A DNA stretch of 64,000 nucleotides, from NCBI RefSeq assembly GCF_947495995.1, contig NZ_CANMAX010000001.1:744001-808000 (forward strand), read 5' to 3'. Each line of letters starts with the position of its first letter. Within the stretch, counting starts at the first letter, position 1. Both the position numbers and the translations under genes were made by a program. The notes below the pieces were generated by a model. The model searched no databases and was not told where the DNA came from. It saw only the letters and a program-made list of their open reading frames with translations. This DNA comes from an uncultured Tenacibaculum sp. (GTDB lineage Bacteria; Bacteroidota; Bacteroidia; Flavobacteriales; Flavobacteriaceae). Positions 52,779 through 61,031 of the stretch are shown in pieces.

Positions 52779-54053
52779 TTAAAAATCTACAGTATAATTT
52801 TTAGTATAATCCTCAGGTAACGAAGCTCCGATTTCTCTTAGGTAGTTTTCTAATCCATCTAAAGATTTATGCCTAGTAATCGTCATCAGTTTATGTTTGG
52901 CTTCTAAATCTGTTAAACCTTCTTTTTTGAAAGAAGAGTACAAATCTAAAGCAACAGTATGTCTTGCAGAGTAAATACCATGATTCTGATTTAATCGAAT
53001 TTCTTTTCCAATAGTATCTTTTAGTTTTTTAAATCTCCTACTAAAGAATTCTGTTTTAGAACTTTCTCTTTTTACCTCCCATAGACCAGGTAGTTCTTCT
53101 TTGGTAAATAAAAAATCATCGGAGTTGTATTTGTGCAATTCCATTTTTTCTAAAACCTTTCTAAGTGGTTCAATGATTAAAATGTTTGCTCTCTCCGTTT
53201 TTGTTTCTGCTTGAAGAATAACATTGTTCACTAAGTCAACATGTTTTACTTGAAGTCTACATATTTCTATTGGACGCATTAAACCATATGTTACAAATTT
53301 CATAAATTGAAATAAGTAATTGTCATGTTCAACTAAATAGTTTTTAATGCTATTTAATTGTTGCTTTGTAAAAGGTTGGTTCTTTTCAGGCTTGGATTCT
53401 AAGTTTGGAATTTTTAGAGCAACATTTTTTTCAAGAATATCATCATTAACCAATTGAGATAACAAAGAAGAAATTAATCTTTTGAAATTATTTCTGGTTG
53501 TATTGGAAGAGCTGTTGGTAATTTCGTTTAAGAAAATTACAATATGCCTTTTAGTTAGTTTGGTAATCTCTTTTTCTCCTAACTTATTTTTCATAACCCA
53601 ATCAATAAATTGATTGTAAAGGCTCTTGTTTCCATTTCTAGTTTTCTCTGCCCAAGTTTTATTCTTTTCTTTTAAAGCTATTTCGAAAGCTTCTAGGATT
53701 GTGAACTTTTCTTTATCAATTAAATTTTCACTTTCTACTTTTTCTTGAAAAGGGTTGTAACCTTCTTGTAGTAATCTAAGTCTAGCTTTTCGCAAATGAT
53801 TACCAATCATTTTTCTTTCAGTAATGGTTTTAATTCTATTCAAGCCTTTTTTCTCAATAATCTTTTCCATTTCTCCTGTAAATGGATTTCTGAAATAATA
53901 AGAGATGTACCAAGGTTTAGTAATATCAGGTTTGTTATTTCCTTTTATCTTAGGTATATATAGTATGGGTTCTGAGAACATCTTTTTTATAGAAATTACA
54001 GGCACTTTTTCAGGTACTTTTTTGTTGTCAAAGAAAATAAAATTTTTCATCAT
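52779..54053 (-). CDS. int: Tyrosine recombinase (phage integrase)
   Basis: 424 residues. A SAM-like N-terminal core-binding domain (about 115-220) is followed by a C-terminal catalytic domain. Catalytic residues visible are the first Arg in TYGLMRPIEICRL, the His-x-x-Arg region in HGIYSARHTVALDLY, the second His in TITRHKSLDGLENYL, and a Tyr in that last segment. It catalyses site-specific recombination between the element and the tRNA-Leu anticodon region. It lies 94 bp from the right att repeat, as is normal for phage integrases. The N-terminal codons contain the 12-bp-period repeat at 54000-54024. Confidence 0.93.
   Translation of the reverse strand: MMKNFIFFDNKKVPEKVPVISIKKMFSEPILYIPKIKGNNKPDITKPWYISYYFRNPFTGEMEKIIEKKGLNRIKTITERKMIGNHLRKARLRLLQEGYNPFQEKVESENLIDKEKFTILEAFEIALKEKNKTWAEKTRNGNKSLYNQFIDWVMKNKLGEKEITKLTKRHIVIFLNEITNSSSNTTRNNFKRLISSLLSQLVNDDILEKNVALKIPNLESKPEKNQPFTKQQLNSIKNYLVEHDNYLFQFMKFVTYGLMRPIEICRLQVKHVDLVNNVILQAETKTERANILIIEPLRKVLEKMELHKYNSDDFLFTKEELPGLWEVKRESSKTEFFSRRFKKLKDTIGKEIRLNQNHGIYSARHTVALDLYSSFKKEGLTDLEAKHKLMTITRHKSLDGLENYLREIGASLPEDYTKNYTVDF
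54000..54024 (+). repeat. Tandem AGG(C/T)ACT pair near the right end, candidate integrase arm site
   Basis: AGGCACTTTTTC followed by AGGTACTTTTTT, a 12-bp period, inside the first codons of the integrase gene. It matches the pair at 23071-23090 in sequence, period and strand. Confidence 0.4.
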
Positions 54054-54146
54054 TTACATTTTTTTGATGTAAATAACTGAAATGAAGATTTTTAAAATGT
54101 TTTTGATTTAAGTCTTTGAGTGTTAGCTATTCAGTATAGCAAAATC

Positions 54147-54185
54147 TTTTGAATCCGACGTGTCTACCAATTCCACCACTTTGGC
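54147..54185 (-). pseudogene. Right att repeat: 5' half of tRNA-Leu (nt 1-39)
   Basis: This is the remnant of the original chromosomal gene: nucleotides 1-39 are intact, but the anticodon stem's 3' side, variable arm and T-arm are missing. It is identical to 22924-22962. The original upstream promoter remains to its right, so a truncated tRNA transcript running into the integrase region is expected. Confidence 0.9.
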
Positions 54186-54197
54186 AATAATAGGCTG

Positions 54198-54205
54198 CAA
54201 ATCTA
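54198..54205 (-). promoter_or_regulatory. Original tRNA-Leu promoter -7 box, now orphaned
   Basis: The minus strand reads TAGATTTG (TAnnTTTG), 12 bp upstream of the tRNA 5' end, the distance expected for a stable-RNA promoter. Integration moved the intact tRNA away from it. Confidence 0.6.
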
Positions 54206-54258
54206 AATATTTTTTACTGAATTCATTTAAATCTCTTTATTACTGTTCAAAATAATTT

Positions 54259-54266
54259 TACTTTTG
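54259..54266 (+). promoter_or_regulatory. -7 box for prs
   Basis: TACTTTTG matches TAnnTTTG, 30 bp before the start codon. Confidence 0.65.
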
Positions 54267-54296
54267 CGCAAACACAACAATAAACACAACTGATAA

Positions 54297-55238
54297 ATGT
54301 CTTATAATCAACTTACTCCTAAATTGTTTGCCTGCAGACAAAGTATGGAGCTAGCAAAAAAAATAGCAAAAGAATATGGCGAAGAGCTAGGTAATGTTAA
54401 AATTACACCTTTTAGCGATGGTGAATTTCAACCTGCTTTTGAAGAATCAGTACGTGGAAGAAGAGTTTTCATTATTGGATCTACTTTCCCTACTGCTGAT
54501 AATTTAATGGAAATGCTGTTAATGTTAGATGCTGCAAAACGTGCATCTGCAAGACATATTACTGCTGTTATGCCTTATTTCGGATGGGCAAGACAAGATA
54601 GAAAAGATAAGCCTAGAGTAGCAATCGGTGCGAAATTAGTTGCTAATCTTTTACAAGCTGCTGGAGCAACTCGTATTATGACCATGGATTTACACGCAGA
54701 TCAAATCCAAGGTTTCTTCGAAAAACCAGTAGATCACTTATATGCTTCTACAATCTTCATGGAGTACATTGAAAGTTTACAACTTGAAAATGTAACTATA
54801 GCTTCTCCAGATATGGGAGGTTCTAAAAGAGCTTATGCATATTCTAAATACTTAGCTAGCGATGTTGTAATCTGTTACAAACAAAGAAAAAAAGCTAACG
54901 TAATTGAGCACATGGAATTAATTGGTGAAGTAGAAGGTAAAAATGTAATTCTAGTTGATGACATGATCGATACTGGAGGAACATTAACTAGAGCTGCCGA
55001 TTTAATGGTAGAAAGAGGTGCTAAATCTGTAAGAGCAATTTGTACGCATCCTATACTTTCTGGTGATGCTTATGAGAAAATTCAAAACTCTAAATTAACA
55101 GAGTTAATTGTCTCAGATACAATTCCTTTAAAAAAGGATATTTCTAAAATAAAAGTTGTATCTTGCGCGCCCTTATTCGCTGATGTTATGCACAAAGTGC
55201 AAGAGAATACATCGATAAGTGATAAGTTTTTAATGTAA
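54297..55238 (+). CDS. prs: Ribose-phosphate pyrophosphokinase
   Basis: 313 residues, normal length. It makes PRPP from ribose 5-phosphate and ATP for nucleotide, His and Trp synthesis. The flexible loop and ATP site are in YFGWARQDRKDKPRVAIGAKLV. The metal site is TMDLHADQIQGFF, and the PRPP-binding loop is VILVDDMIDTGGTL. The next gene follows after 22 bp and is probably cotranscribed. Confidence 0.97.
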   Translation: MSYNQLTPKLFACRQSMELAKKIAKEYGEELGNVKITPFSDGEFQPAFEESVRGRRVFIIGSTFPTADNLMEMLLMLDAAKRASARHITAVMPYFGWARQDRKDKPRVAIGAKLVANLLQAAGATRIMTMDLHADQIQGFFEKPVDHLYASTIFMEYIESLQLENVTIASPDMGGSKRAYAYSKYLASDVVICYKQRKKANVIEHMELIGEVEGKNVILVDDMIDTGGTLTRAADLMVERGAKSVRAICTHPILSGDAYEKIQNSKLTELIVSDTIPLKKDISKIKVVSCAPLFADVMHKVQENTSISDKFLM

Positions 55239-55260
55239 ATTTTTTAAATAAATATAAGTA

Positions 55261-55836
55261 ATGCAATCGATTACAATCAACGGATCTCAAAGAGAAAGCG
55301 TGGGTAAAAAAGCTACTAAAGCCCTACGTAATGCTGGAAAGGTTCCTTGCGTATTATACGGAGGAGATAAGCCTGTTCACTTTTCAGCAGAAGAAAAAGC
55401 GTTCAAAAGTTTAGTATACACTCCAAACGTATATACTGCTTCGATTGAACTAGACGGTAAAACTTACGCAGCTGTTTTACAAGATATTCAGTTTCACCCA
55501 GTAACTGACAAAATCTTACACATTGATTTCTATCAATTATTCGAAGATAAGCCAGTAACTATGGAAATTCCTGTTAAATTAGTAGGTAGTTCTAAAGGGG
55601 TTATGATTGGTGGTGCTTTACGTCACAACATGCGTAAAGTAAAAGTTAAAGCTTTACCAGCTAACTTACCAGACTTTATTGAAGCTGACATCACTGAATT
55701 AGAAATCGGTAATAAACTTTATATTACTGAATTAGCAAATGAGAACTTTACTTTCTTACACCCAGATAACACTGTGGTTGCTCAAGTACGTATGTCTCGT
55801 AACGCTGCTAAAGCTGCTGCTGAAGCTGAAGAATAA
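55261..55836 (+). CDS. rplY: 50S ribosomal protein L25/general stress protein Ctc
   Basis: 191 residues. An N-terminal L25 domain ([20 protein letters not shown], then VPCVLYGG) binds 5S rRNA. A C-terminal beta-rich CTC extension follows ([17 protein letters not shown]: [18 protein letters not shown]), making it the long form. The Ala/Glu-rich end is typical. The prs-ctc order is common across bacteria. Confidence 0.95.
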   Translation: MQSITINGSQRESVGKKATKALRNAGKVPCVLYGGDKPVHFSAEEKAFKSLVYTPNVYTASIELDGKTYAAVLQDIQFHPVTDKILHIDFYQLFEDKPVTMEIPVKLVGSSKGVMIGGALRHNMRKVKVKALPANLPDFIEADITELEIGNKLYITELANENFTFLHPDNTVVAQVRMSRNAAKAAAEAEE

Positions 55837-55864
55837 AAATATTTTTATTTATTCAATATAAAAT

Positions 55865-55894
55865 AAAAGACCGACAAATATGTCGGTCTTTTTT
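55865..55894 (+). terminator. Terminator after the prs-ctc operon
   Basis: AAAAGACCGACA pairs with TGTCGGTCTTTT (12 bp, 4-nt loop), followed by TT. It may also stop the convergent gene's transcript. Confidence 0.88.
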
Positions 55895-55925
55895 AATTCA
55901 AACAATTTACAAATGAAGTTTCGTC

Positions 55926-56309
55926 TTATTTCTTCATTGCGCTTTCAATAACTTTCATGGTTTCATCAGCCTTAGCTAATTTTGCCCATTTTAATGCTGT
56001 AAATCCTCTTTTCGACTTCGTTTTTAATTTAGCTCCATTGTCAATTAATAACTTGGCAATTTTAGCTTTGTTATAACGAGCAGCAAACATTAACGGTGTT
56101 AATCCCGTAGATTTCTTATTTATATCTTCACCGCTTTCAATCATAGCAGCTACAGCTTCATAATTTCCTTCTTTAATTAACTTACAAAAAGTAGTAACAT
56201 CTGCATATTCAATAACAGTAGTATTAGCGTTGTTTGGTAATTCCGAAGCATTTATTGTAGTTGTATAAGCTCCGAATGCTAAAGCGATGGTTAAAATGAT
56301 TTTTCTCAT
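55926..56309 (-). CDS. Exported ankyrin-repeat protein
   Basis: 127 residues from the ATG at 56309, where a Sec signal begins (MRKIILTIALAFGAYTTTINA); the upstream extension to 56351 would bury it. The mature part has about three ankyrin repeats, including GLTPLMFAARYNKAKIAKLL and GFTALKWAKLAKADETMKVI. It is probably a periplasmic protein-binding module, with the partner unknown. Region 56310-56544 contains the divergent upstream regions with no clear -7 match. Confidence 0.85.
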   Translation of the reverse strand: MRKIILTIALAFGAYTTTINASELPNNANTTVIEYADVTTFCKLIKEGNYEAVAAMIESGEDINKKSTGLTPLMFAARYNKAKIAKLLIDNGAKLKTKSKRGFTALKWAKLAKADETMKVIESAMKK

Positions 56310-56544
56310 GGTAATACAATTAATTAGTGGTTGTTCATCTAAAAGACGCACATAACTAAAAAGTGTTTCACTGTATTCACCTAATTAACAAAACAATAAC
56401 TTTCGTTAGATTTCTTTAACATTTCACAAGGTTTATAACCCAATAAAAGATTAAAAACCTAAAAAAATATAGTTTTCACAATCAATTTGTTAAATTTTTC
56501 AAAAAAATTAATACCTTAACAATCAGTAATCTAAATTAAAAACT

Positions 56545-57465
56545 ATGGGTAAACGATTAATGTATCTTTTAGGTATTTTACTTACCATCGTATTTGGAAC
56601 TTACTTTAGCTATATTATGTGTTGTAATCAAGAAGATGATAGTGTTAACAATACTTCAACCTCTACTGCAACTCAAAAAAAAGTGTACGAAACACCTACT
56701 TCCTACCCTTTTTTAGTTAAAGATGTAAACGGAAATCTTTCCTTAAACGCTAAGGATAATTTTAACTTTGAAGCTTCTAACCTCAACTTCTTAACTCCTA
56801 TTTCTTCAAGTTTAGATTTAGAAATCGGAAAATTAAAAGATTATTTTTCATCAAATACAGATAAATCTTTATCCATAACAGGATATTATACTGATGAAGA
56901 AACAAACGATTCTGCTTATCCTAATTTAGGTTTAGCTAGAGCAAATTCAGTTAAGAACTTTTTAATTTCAAAAGGTTTTCCCTCTAAAATTATGAATACT
57001 TCTAGTGAGTTGAAACAAGATATGATTGCAGATTCACTTCATGTATATCACGGTCCTTTAGCTTTTAAAATTTCTGAATTAAAAGATAATACTGAAGATT
57101 TAGACAAATTGGCTAAATATATTAAAGATCATGCTATTGAATTACATTTCGGTTCTGGTCAATTCAAAATTAATTTGACTCTTGAAGACAGACAAGAAAT
57201 TGCTGATATCGCAAAATATTTAGATAAAGTAGATGGAGCGACTTGTATAATAACGGGACATACTGATAATACCGGAAATCCTGAAATTAACTTAAGCCTA
57301 GGTCAGAAAAGAGCAAATTCAGTTAAAGAATATTTAATAAAAAACGCTGCAATACCCGCTGATAAAATTATAGCTACTTCTAAAGGACAAACAGAACCAA
57401 TCGCTGACAATAACACCAAAGAAGGAAAAGCAAAAAACAGAAGAACAATAATCACAATTAAATAA
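56545..57465 (+). CDS. OmpA-like protein with two peptidoglycan-binding-type domains
   Basis: 306 residues. One N-terminal membrane helix (MYLLGILLTIVFGTYFSYIM) is followed by Cys-Cys and an acidic linker. A degenerate OmpA-like domain spans about 85-165 (ITGYYTDEET, LGLARANSVKNFLISKG). A canonical one spans about 195-306: IITGHTDNTGNPEINLSLGQ, RANSVKEYL, and KAKNRRTIITI at the end. OmpA domains bind peptidoglycan. The protein would tether the inner membrane or lipid anchor to the wall. The next gene follows after 10 bp. Confidence 0.88.
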   Translation: MGKRLMYLLGILLTIVFGTYFSYIMCCNQEDDSVNNTSTSTATQKKVYETPTSYPFLVKDVNGNLSLNAKDNFNFEASNLNFLTPISSSLDLEIGKLKDYFSSNTDKSLSITGYYTDEETNDSAYPNLGLARANSVKNFLISKGFPSKIMNTSSELKQDMIADSLHVYHGPLAFKISELKDNTEDLDKLAKYIKDHAIELHFGSGQFKINLTLEDRQEIADIAKYLDKVDGATCIITGHTDNTGNPEINLSLGQKRANSVKEYLIKNAAIPADKIIATSKGQTEPIADNNTKEGKAKNRRTIITIK

Positions 57466-57475
57466 AGAATAAATT

Positions 57476-58219
57476 ATGAGTCCATGTATATACATCCCAA
57501 TTATAGTAGGTATTCTTTCAGCTATTTTTGGATATTTATTAGGTAGACTTTTTAGAGGTACAAATGATGTTGAAAACAAGAATGATGAATCTGTAATCTT
57601 TGAATTAAAAAATAAAATCTCACAATTAGAAACCAACTTAGAAGCTTGTAACAAAGCTAAAATTGGTTTACAGAAAAAACTAGATGTATGTGAGGAAAGT
57701 AAACTGAATTTAACCTCAGATTTAAAACTAGCTAAAGATGCTAATACCAATTTAAATTTAGCTGCAGCTTCAACTAATGATAATGAAGCTGAACTATCTG
57801 CATTAAAAGAAGAAATTTCTAATTTAAAAACTGAATTAGACACCTGTGAAAAAGCTAAAATAGCTTTACAGCTTGATTTAGATAATGTAAAAAATGATAG
57901 CGCTAACTTAGCATTGATTCCGTTTGACGCAAGTGCTGCAAAAGCAGTATTTGGAAAGAAAATAAAACAAGATGATTTAAAAATCGTTGAGGGTATTGGA
58001 CCAAAAATTGAAGGTCTTTTCCATAATTTTGATATTAAAACCTGGAAAGCTTTAAGTGAAGCTACAGTAGAAAAATGTCAGGAAGTATTAAACAGCGGTG
58101 GTGATCGCTACAGGATTCATAAACCAGATACTTGGCCACAACAAGCTAAGCTTGCTTACGAAGGTAAATGGAAAGAATTACTAGAATGGCAAGATAAACT
58201 TGACGGAGGAAAACTATAA
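57476..58219 (+). CDS. Membrane protein with coiled coil and C-terminal HhH-like domain
   Basis: 247 residues. One N-terminal helix (IYIPIIVGILSAIFGYLLG) is followed by a long coiled coil (about 40-145) with a repeated LEACNKAK/LDTCEKAK heptad pattern. A C-terminal helix-hairpin-helix-like domain follows (LKIVEGIGPKIEGLFHNFDI, then WKALSEATVEKCQEVL), as seen in several Bacteroidetes envelope proteins. It is cotranscribed with the OmpA-like gene and may form an envelope complex with it (inference). Confidence 0.8.
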   Translation: MSPCIYIPIIVGILSAIFGYLLGRLFRGTNDVENKNDESVIFELKNKISQLETNLEACNKAKIGLQKKLDVCEESKLNLTSDLKLAKDANTNLNLAAASTNDNEAELSALKEEISNLKTELDTCEKAKIALQLDLDNVKNDSANLALIPFDASAAKAVFGKKIKQDDLKIVEGIGPKIEGLFHNFDIKTWKALSEATVEKCQEVLNSGGDRYRIHKPDTWPQQAKLAYEGKWKELLEWQDKLDGGKL

Positions 58220-58224
58220 AAATA

Positions 58225-58260
58225 AAAAAAGCTCGACAAACAATTTTGCCGAGCTTTTTT
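58225..58260 (+). terminator. Bidirectional terminator after the OmpA operon
   Basis: AAAAAAGCTCG pairs with CGAGCTTTTTT, with T-runs on both strands. It serves two convergent transcripts. Confidence 0.88.
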
Positions 58261-58278
58261 AAATTAACAATCTACTAT

Positions 58279-58641
58279 TTATCTAACAATCAATGTGTAT
58301 TGAGGAGTAGGGTTTAACGGACAAAAATATACGTACTCTCCTTTTTTTAATGTTACTTTTTTAGAAGTAGACTTCTTATTGTTTTTAGCTAAAGAAGTTA
58401 CATATGCTTCTTTAATGTGGTTTGCTTGATCTGTTTTTCCTTTTGGAGCTAAAACAAAACCAACATCTTTACCAACGTTACTGTTAGCGATTTCGAAAAC
58501 ATAAGTTCCTTCAGATAATGTTAACGACTTTTGAGTAAACTCTCCTTTAGTTTGCTCTAAAGCTACAGTTTTAACGTCTTGTGCATTTACATTCATTACT
58601 GCACCTAATACTACTACTAAAATTGCTATAATTTTTTTCAT
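58279..58641 (-). CDS. Exported cupredoxin-like protein
   Basis: 120 residues. A Sec signal is at 1-20 (MKKIIAILVVVLGAVMNVNA). The mature part is a beta-sandwich of cupredoxin type (LSEGTYVFEIANSNVGKDVGF, then VTLKKGEYVYFCPLNPTPQY). The single Cys and downstream residues could be a remnant metal site, but the usual C-terminal His/Met ligands are not clear. It is followed upstream by the AhpD-like gene on the same strand. Confidence 0.7.
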   Translation of the reverse strand: MKKIIAILVVVLGAVMNVNAQDVKTVALEQTKGEFTQKSLTLSEGTYVFEIANSNVGKDVGFVLAPKGKTDQANHIKEAYVTSLAKNNKKSTSKKVTLKKGEYVYFCPLNPTPQYTLIVR

Positions 58642-58690
58642 GTCTAATTAATTTATTGTTTAGGGATTTAATACTTATTTACTTTACTTA

Positions 58691-59248
58691 TTATGAATTT
58701 ACTGTGAATTTTCCTGCTTCAACTGCTGGGAAATCAATCTCTGTTTCTGCGATGTGGTTCACGTAGTTTGTTAATGTGTTTGATACAACATTTAATACAA
58801 TCTCTAAGATATCTCCATCGTTATATCCTGCTGCTTTTACAGCTGCAATTTCTTCAGAACTTACGTTACCTCTGTTTTTAGTTACACTTTGTGCAAATTG
58901 TAAACCTGCTGCTACTTTATCATCAGCAGAACGACCTTGTCTGTTTGCTTCAGTTTGCTCATCTGTTAAACCGTTCATTTTTCCAATTGCAGTGTGTGCA
59001 GATAAACAGTAGTTACAGTTATTTTCTTCTGCAATAGCTAAAGCTAATTGCTCTCTAAATTTGTTTGAAAAGTTTCCACTAGCTGTTAAATCTCCTAATG
59101 ATAAATAACTTTGTAATGTTGCTGGTGAATTACCAAAAACTTTAATTAAGTTTGGAATAAATCCTAATTTACTTTGTACAGCATCAAATAATTCTTTTGA
59201 TTTTCCTGTTGTAGTTTCTGGGTTTAATGTTTCAATTCTTGTACTCAT
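58691..59248 (-). CDS. Carboxymuconolactone decarboxylase (AhpD-like) family protein
   Basis: 185 residues, helical. The redox CxxC motif with the proton-relay His is in NNCNYCLSAHTAIGK, which defines AhpD-like alkylhydroperoxidase proteins of the peroxidase-related subgroup. It probably reduces peroxides with a thiol donor. A -7-like box on the minus strand (CATCTTTG, complement of 59401-59408) lies far enough upstream to include the small CPNCWG gene in the same transcript. Confidence 0.9.
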   Translation of the reverse strand: MSTRIETLNPETTTGKSKELFDAVQSKLGFIPNLIKVFGNSPATLQSYLSLGDLTASGNFSNKFREQLALAIAEENNCNYCLSAHTAIGKMNGLTDEQTEANRQGRSADDKVAAGLQFAQSVTKNRGNVSSEEIAAVKAAGYNDGDILEIVLNVVSNTLTNYVNHIAETEIDFPAVEAGKFTVNS

Positions 59249-59263
59249 TTTCTAAGGTTTTTT

Positions 59264-59359
59264 TTAGTTATTATTTTCTTGTTTATTACTTAATTCGTTT
59301 TGCTCTTCGTACTCTTGGTAACCCCAACAGTTCGGACATTGATAAATGTTTATTTCCAT
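59264..59359 (-). CDS. Small CPNCWG protein (31 aa)
   Basis: ATG at 59357-59359 (minus), stop at 59264-59266. The product starts MEINIYQCPNCWGYQEYE and has an acidic, Asn-rich tail. One CxxC pair could bind metal with a partner or act in thiol chemistry. It lies 15 bp upstream of the AhpD-like gene in the same direction, so it is probably the first gene of that transcript. The compact motif and spacing support translation, but the product is short and unrecognised. Confidence 0.5.
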   Translation of the reverse strand: MEINIYQCPNCWGYQEYEEQNELSNKQENNN

Positions 59360-59497
59360 GTGTTTTTTGTTTTAATGAGGATTAACAAATAATTCTGGTA
59401 CAAAGATGCGACGAGAATAGACCTTAAAAAATGGACAAAAGTTCCTAAGCCTTGGACATTTGGATTTTTAGTAGAAAAACAGGGTAAAAACAAGAAA

Positions 59498-59531
59498 AAA
59501 TCCGCCTTGAAATGTCTTCAAAAGCGGATTT
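59498..59531 (-). terminator. Terminator of the AraC-family gene
   Basis: On the minus strand a stem of AAATCCGC with GCGGATTT is followed by a T-run. It lies 23 bp after the gene's stop codon. Confidence 0.75.
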
Positions 59532-59553
59532 AGAATAGTATTGTAAAGAACAA

Positions 59554-60405
59554 CTATAATTGTACTTTCTGTATTTTTTTGAATTGTGCTGGAGAATTTC
59601 CTGTTGCTTTAGTAAAGAATCGTGAAAAATAAGCCGGATCGTTAAATCCTAAATCAAAAGCAATATGTTTAACAGCTTCCGAAGAATATAATAATTGCCT
59701 TTTAGCTTCTGTAACTATTCTATTCTTAATAAAATCACTTGGAGTCTCTGCTCCTATTTTTTGAAAATGCTTTGTTAATGATTTTGGAGAAATACCTAAT
59801 CTGTTTGCATATTCTGTTACACTGTGAAGTTTTCTAAAGTTTTGCTCTACTAACAAACTAAAATCTTTAAATAGTTTTGTTTCTGTATCGTCTTTAATAA
59901 TAGAATGCTCCTTTTTCATACGAACAGAATAAATAATAAACTGTTTCAGGAAAGATTGCAGCATATCGTATTGTGCAGTTTCAGCTAATTCAAATTCTTC
60001 TACTAAATTCTCTAAAATGAAATTTAACTTCTGAATATCTTTCTCTGTAGGATTTACAAAAGGAGTTTCATAAATATTATTGAACAAAACTCCGTTACAA
60101 GAAATCTCGGTATCATGTGTTTGAATACAATAAAAATCTCTCGTAAAACTTAATTGATATGCTTCTTTTATTTTTTCAGAATCAACAGTAAATACCTGTC
60201 CAGGAGATAAAAAGAAAAGTACTGTACCATCAAAAGAATAACTTTTAAAATCTATATTATACGTTCCTTTACCTTCTTTTATCCAAAAGATTTTATACTC
60301 GTTAATCTGAGTTGGTTTATTCACAACACATGCTTTTTCAAAATCTACAAGTTGTAGCGAAAAAACATCTTTGAATGTGTAGGTCTTAATATCTTGAATT
60401 GCCAT
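59554..60405 (-). CDS. AraC-family transcription regulator
   Basis: 283 residues. An N-terminal cupin-like sensor domain (TVLFFLSPGQVFTV) is followed by a C-terminal double helix-turn-helix (about 185-283: HSVTEYANRLGISPKSLTKH and AVKHIAFDLGFNDPAYFSRFF, ending TGNSPAQFKK). It is divergent from nothing nearby but sits beside the AhpD-like operon, a common arrangement for its regulator (inference). The -7 box at 60410-60417 predicts a leaderless mRNA. Confidence 0.9.
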   Translation of the reverse strand: MAIQDIKTYTFKDVFSLQLVDFEKACVVNKPTQINEYKIFWIKEGKGTYNIDFKSYSFDGTVLFFLSPGQVFTVDSEKIKEAYQLSFTRDFYCIQTHDTEISCNGVLFNNIYETPFVNPTEKDIQKLNFILENLVEEFELAETAQYDMLQSFLKQFIIYSVRMKKEHSIIKDDTETKLFKDFSLLVEQNFRKLHSVTEYANRLGISPKSLTKHFQKIGAETPSDFIKNRIVTEAKRQLLYSSEAVKHIAFDLGFNDPAYFSRFFTKATGNSPAQFKKIQKVQL

Positions 60406-60409
60406 AAAC

Positions 60410-60417
60410 CAAATTTA
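60410..60417 (-). promoter_or_regulatory. -7 box for the AraC gene, predicting a leaderless mRNA
   Basis: The minus strand reads TAAATTTG and ends 4 bp before the ATG at 60405. Confidence 0.55.
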
Positions 60418-60480
60418 CAAATTGGTCGTGAAATTGAAAATTAATAACAATAATAGCTTTGTTTTTTATTCAAAAAAAAG

Positions 60481-60506
60481 AACCGTTAAAACGAATTTTA
60501 ACGGTT
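60481..60506 (-). terminator. Terminator of the TIGR02594-type peptidase gene
   Basis: AACCGTTAAAA pairs with TTTTAACGGTT, followed on the minus strand by a T8 run. Confidence 0.85.
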
Positions 60507-60576
60507 AACTTTTTCAATCTTCTTTTTCTCTTTACTTACGTTCTCTTTTATCTAGCTATTTATTCATATTCATATA

Positions 60577-61008
60577 TTAAGCTACTTTCTCTAAAGTTCT
60601 ATAATCTAATATTCTGTTTTTTGGATAGGCTTTAATGCTCACACTATTTCCTTGATTTCCTCCTAACAAATACACATAACGTTTCGATTCTTTAATTAAA
60701 AATCCTACGTGACCTTTCCAACTACTTGGGTCTTCTCTCCATAATACAACTACATCTCCTTGTTTTGGTTCGCTTGTAGATGTTCCTACAGTTAGCCAAC
60801 TTCTAGCATTTAATTGATTTGATTTCTCGTAACCAGCTTGCCCTGCCACCCAATTAGCAAAAGCACTGCACCATGCTGTTTCATCACTATATTTGGTTTT
60901 ATCGAAACCCATAGTGGTAAAATAGTTCAGTATTTGAGGGTGATCTTTCGCCCCTTTTACTTCTTTAACTCCATATTGCGATAACGCCACTGATATTAAT
61001 TTATTCAT
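60577..61008 (-). CDS. TIGR02594-type CHAP/NlpC-like peptidase
   Basis: 143 residues from the ATG at 61008. ATGs at 61014 and 61047 are alternatives, the last giving an unlikely hydrophobic extension. The Cys nucleophile is in YSDETAWCSAFANWVAGQAG and the catalytic His in SWKGHVGFLIKESKRYVYLL, with LGGNQGNSVSI after it, as in the TIGR02594 family of cell-wall amidases/endopeptidases. No signal peptide is present. It lies downstream of the DUF2589-type genes in the same direction. Confidence 0.82.
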   Translation of the reverse strand: MNKLISVALSQYGVKEVKGAKDHPQILNYFTTMGFDKTKYSDETAWCSAFANWVAGQAGYEKSNQLNARSWLTVGTSTSEPKQGDVVVLWREDPSSWKGHVGFLIKESKRYVYLLGGNQGNSVSIKAYPKNRILDYRTLEKVA

Positions 61009-61031
61009 ATACATTTTTTTTAATAAAAGCG

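Larger units (their letters stand above)
22924..54185. mobile_element. Integrated 31-kb temperate-phage-like element in tRNA-Leu
   Basis: The element is bounded by a 39-bp perfect direct repeat (22924-22962 and 54147-54185) equal to the first 39 nt of tRNA-Leu. It carries a tyrosine integrase next to the right end and an S24-type repressor next to the left end. Between them are an early region, a defence block on the minus strand, and a plus-strand block of membrane-anchored proteins with a lysozyme. An ArdC-ATPase fusion and secreted cargo follow. No terminase, portal, tail, relaxase or T4SS gene is recognisable. The organisation is that of a temperate virus or satellite rather than an ICE. 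The viral nature is inferred. Confidence 0.85.
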
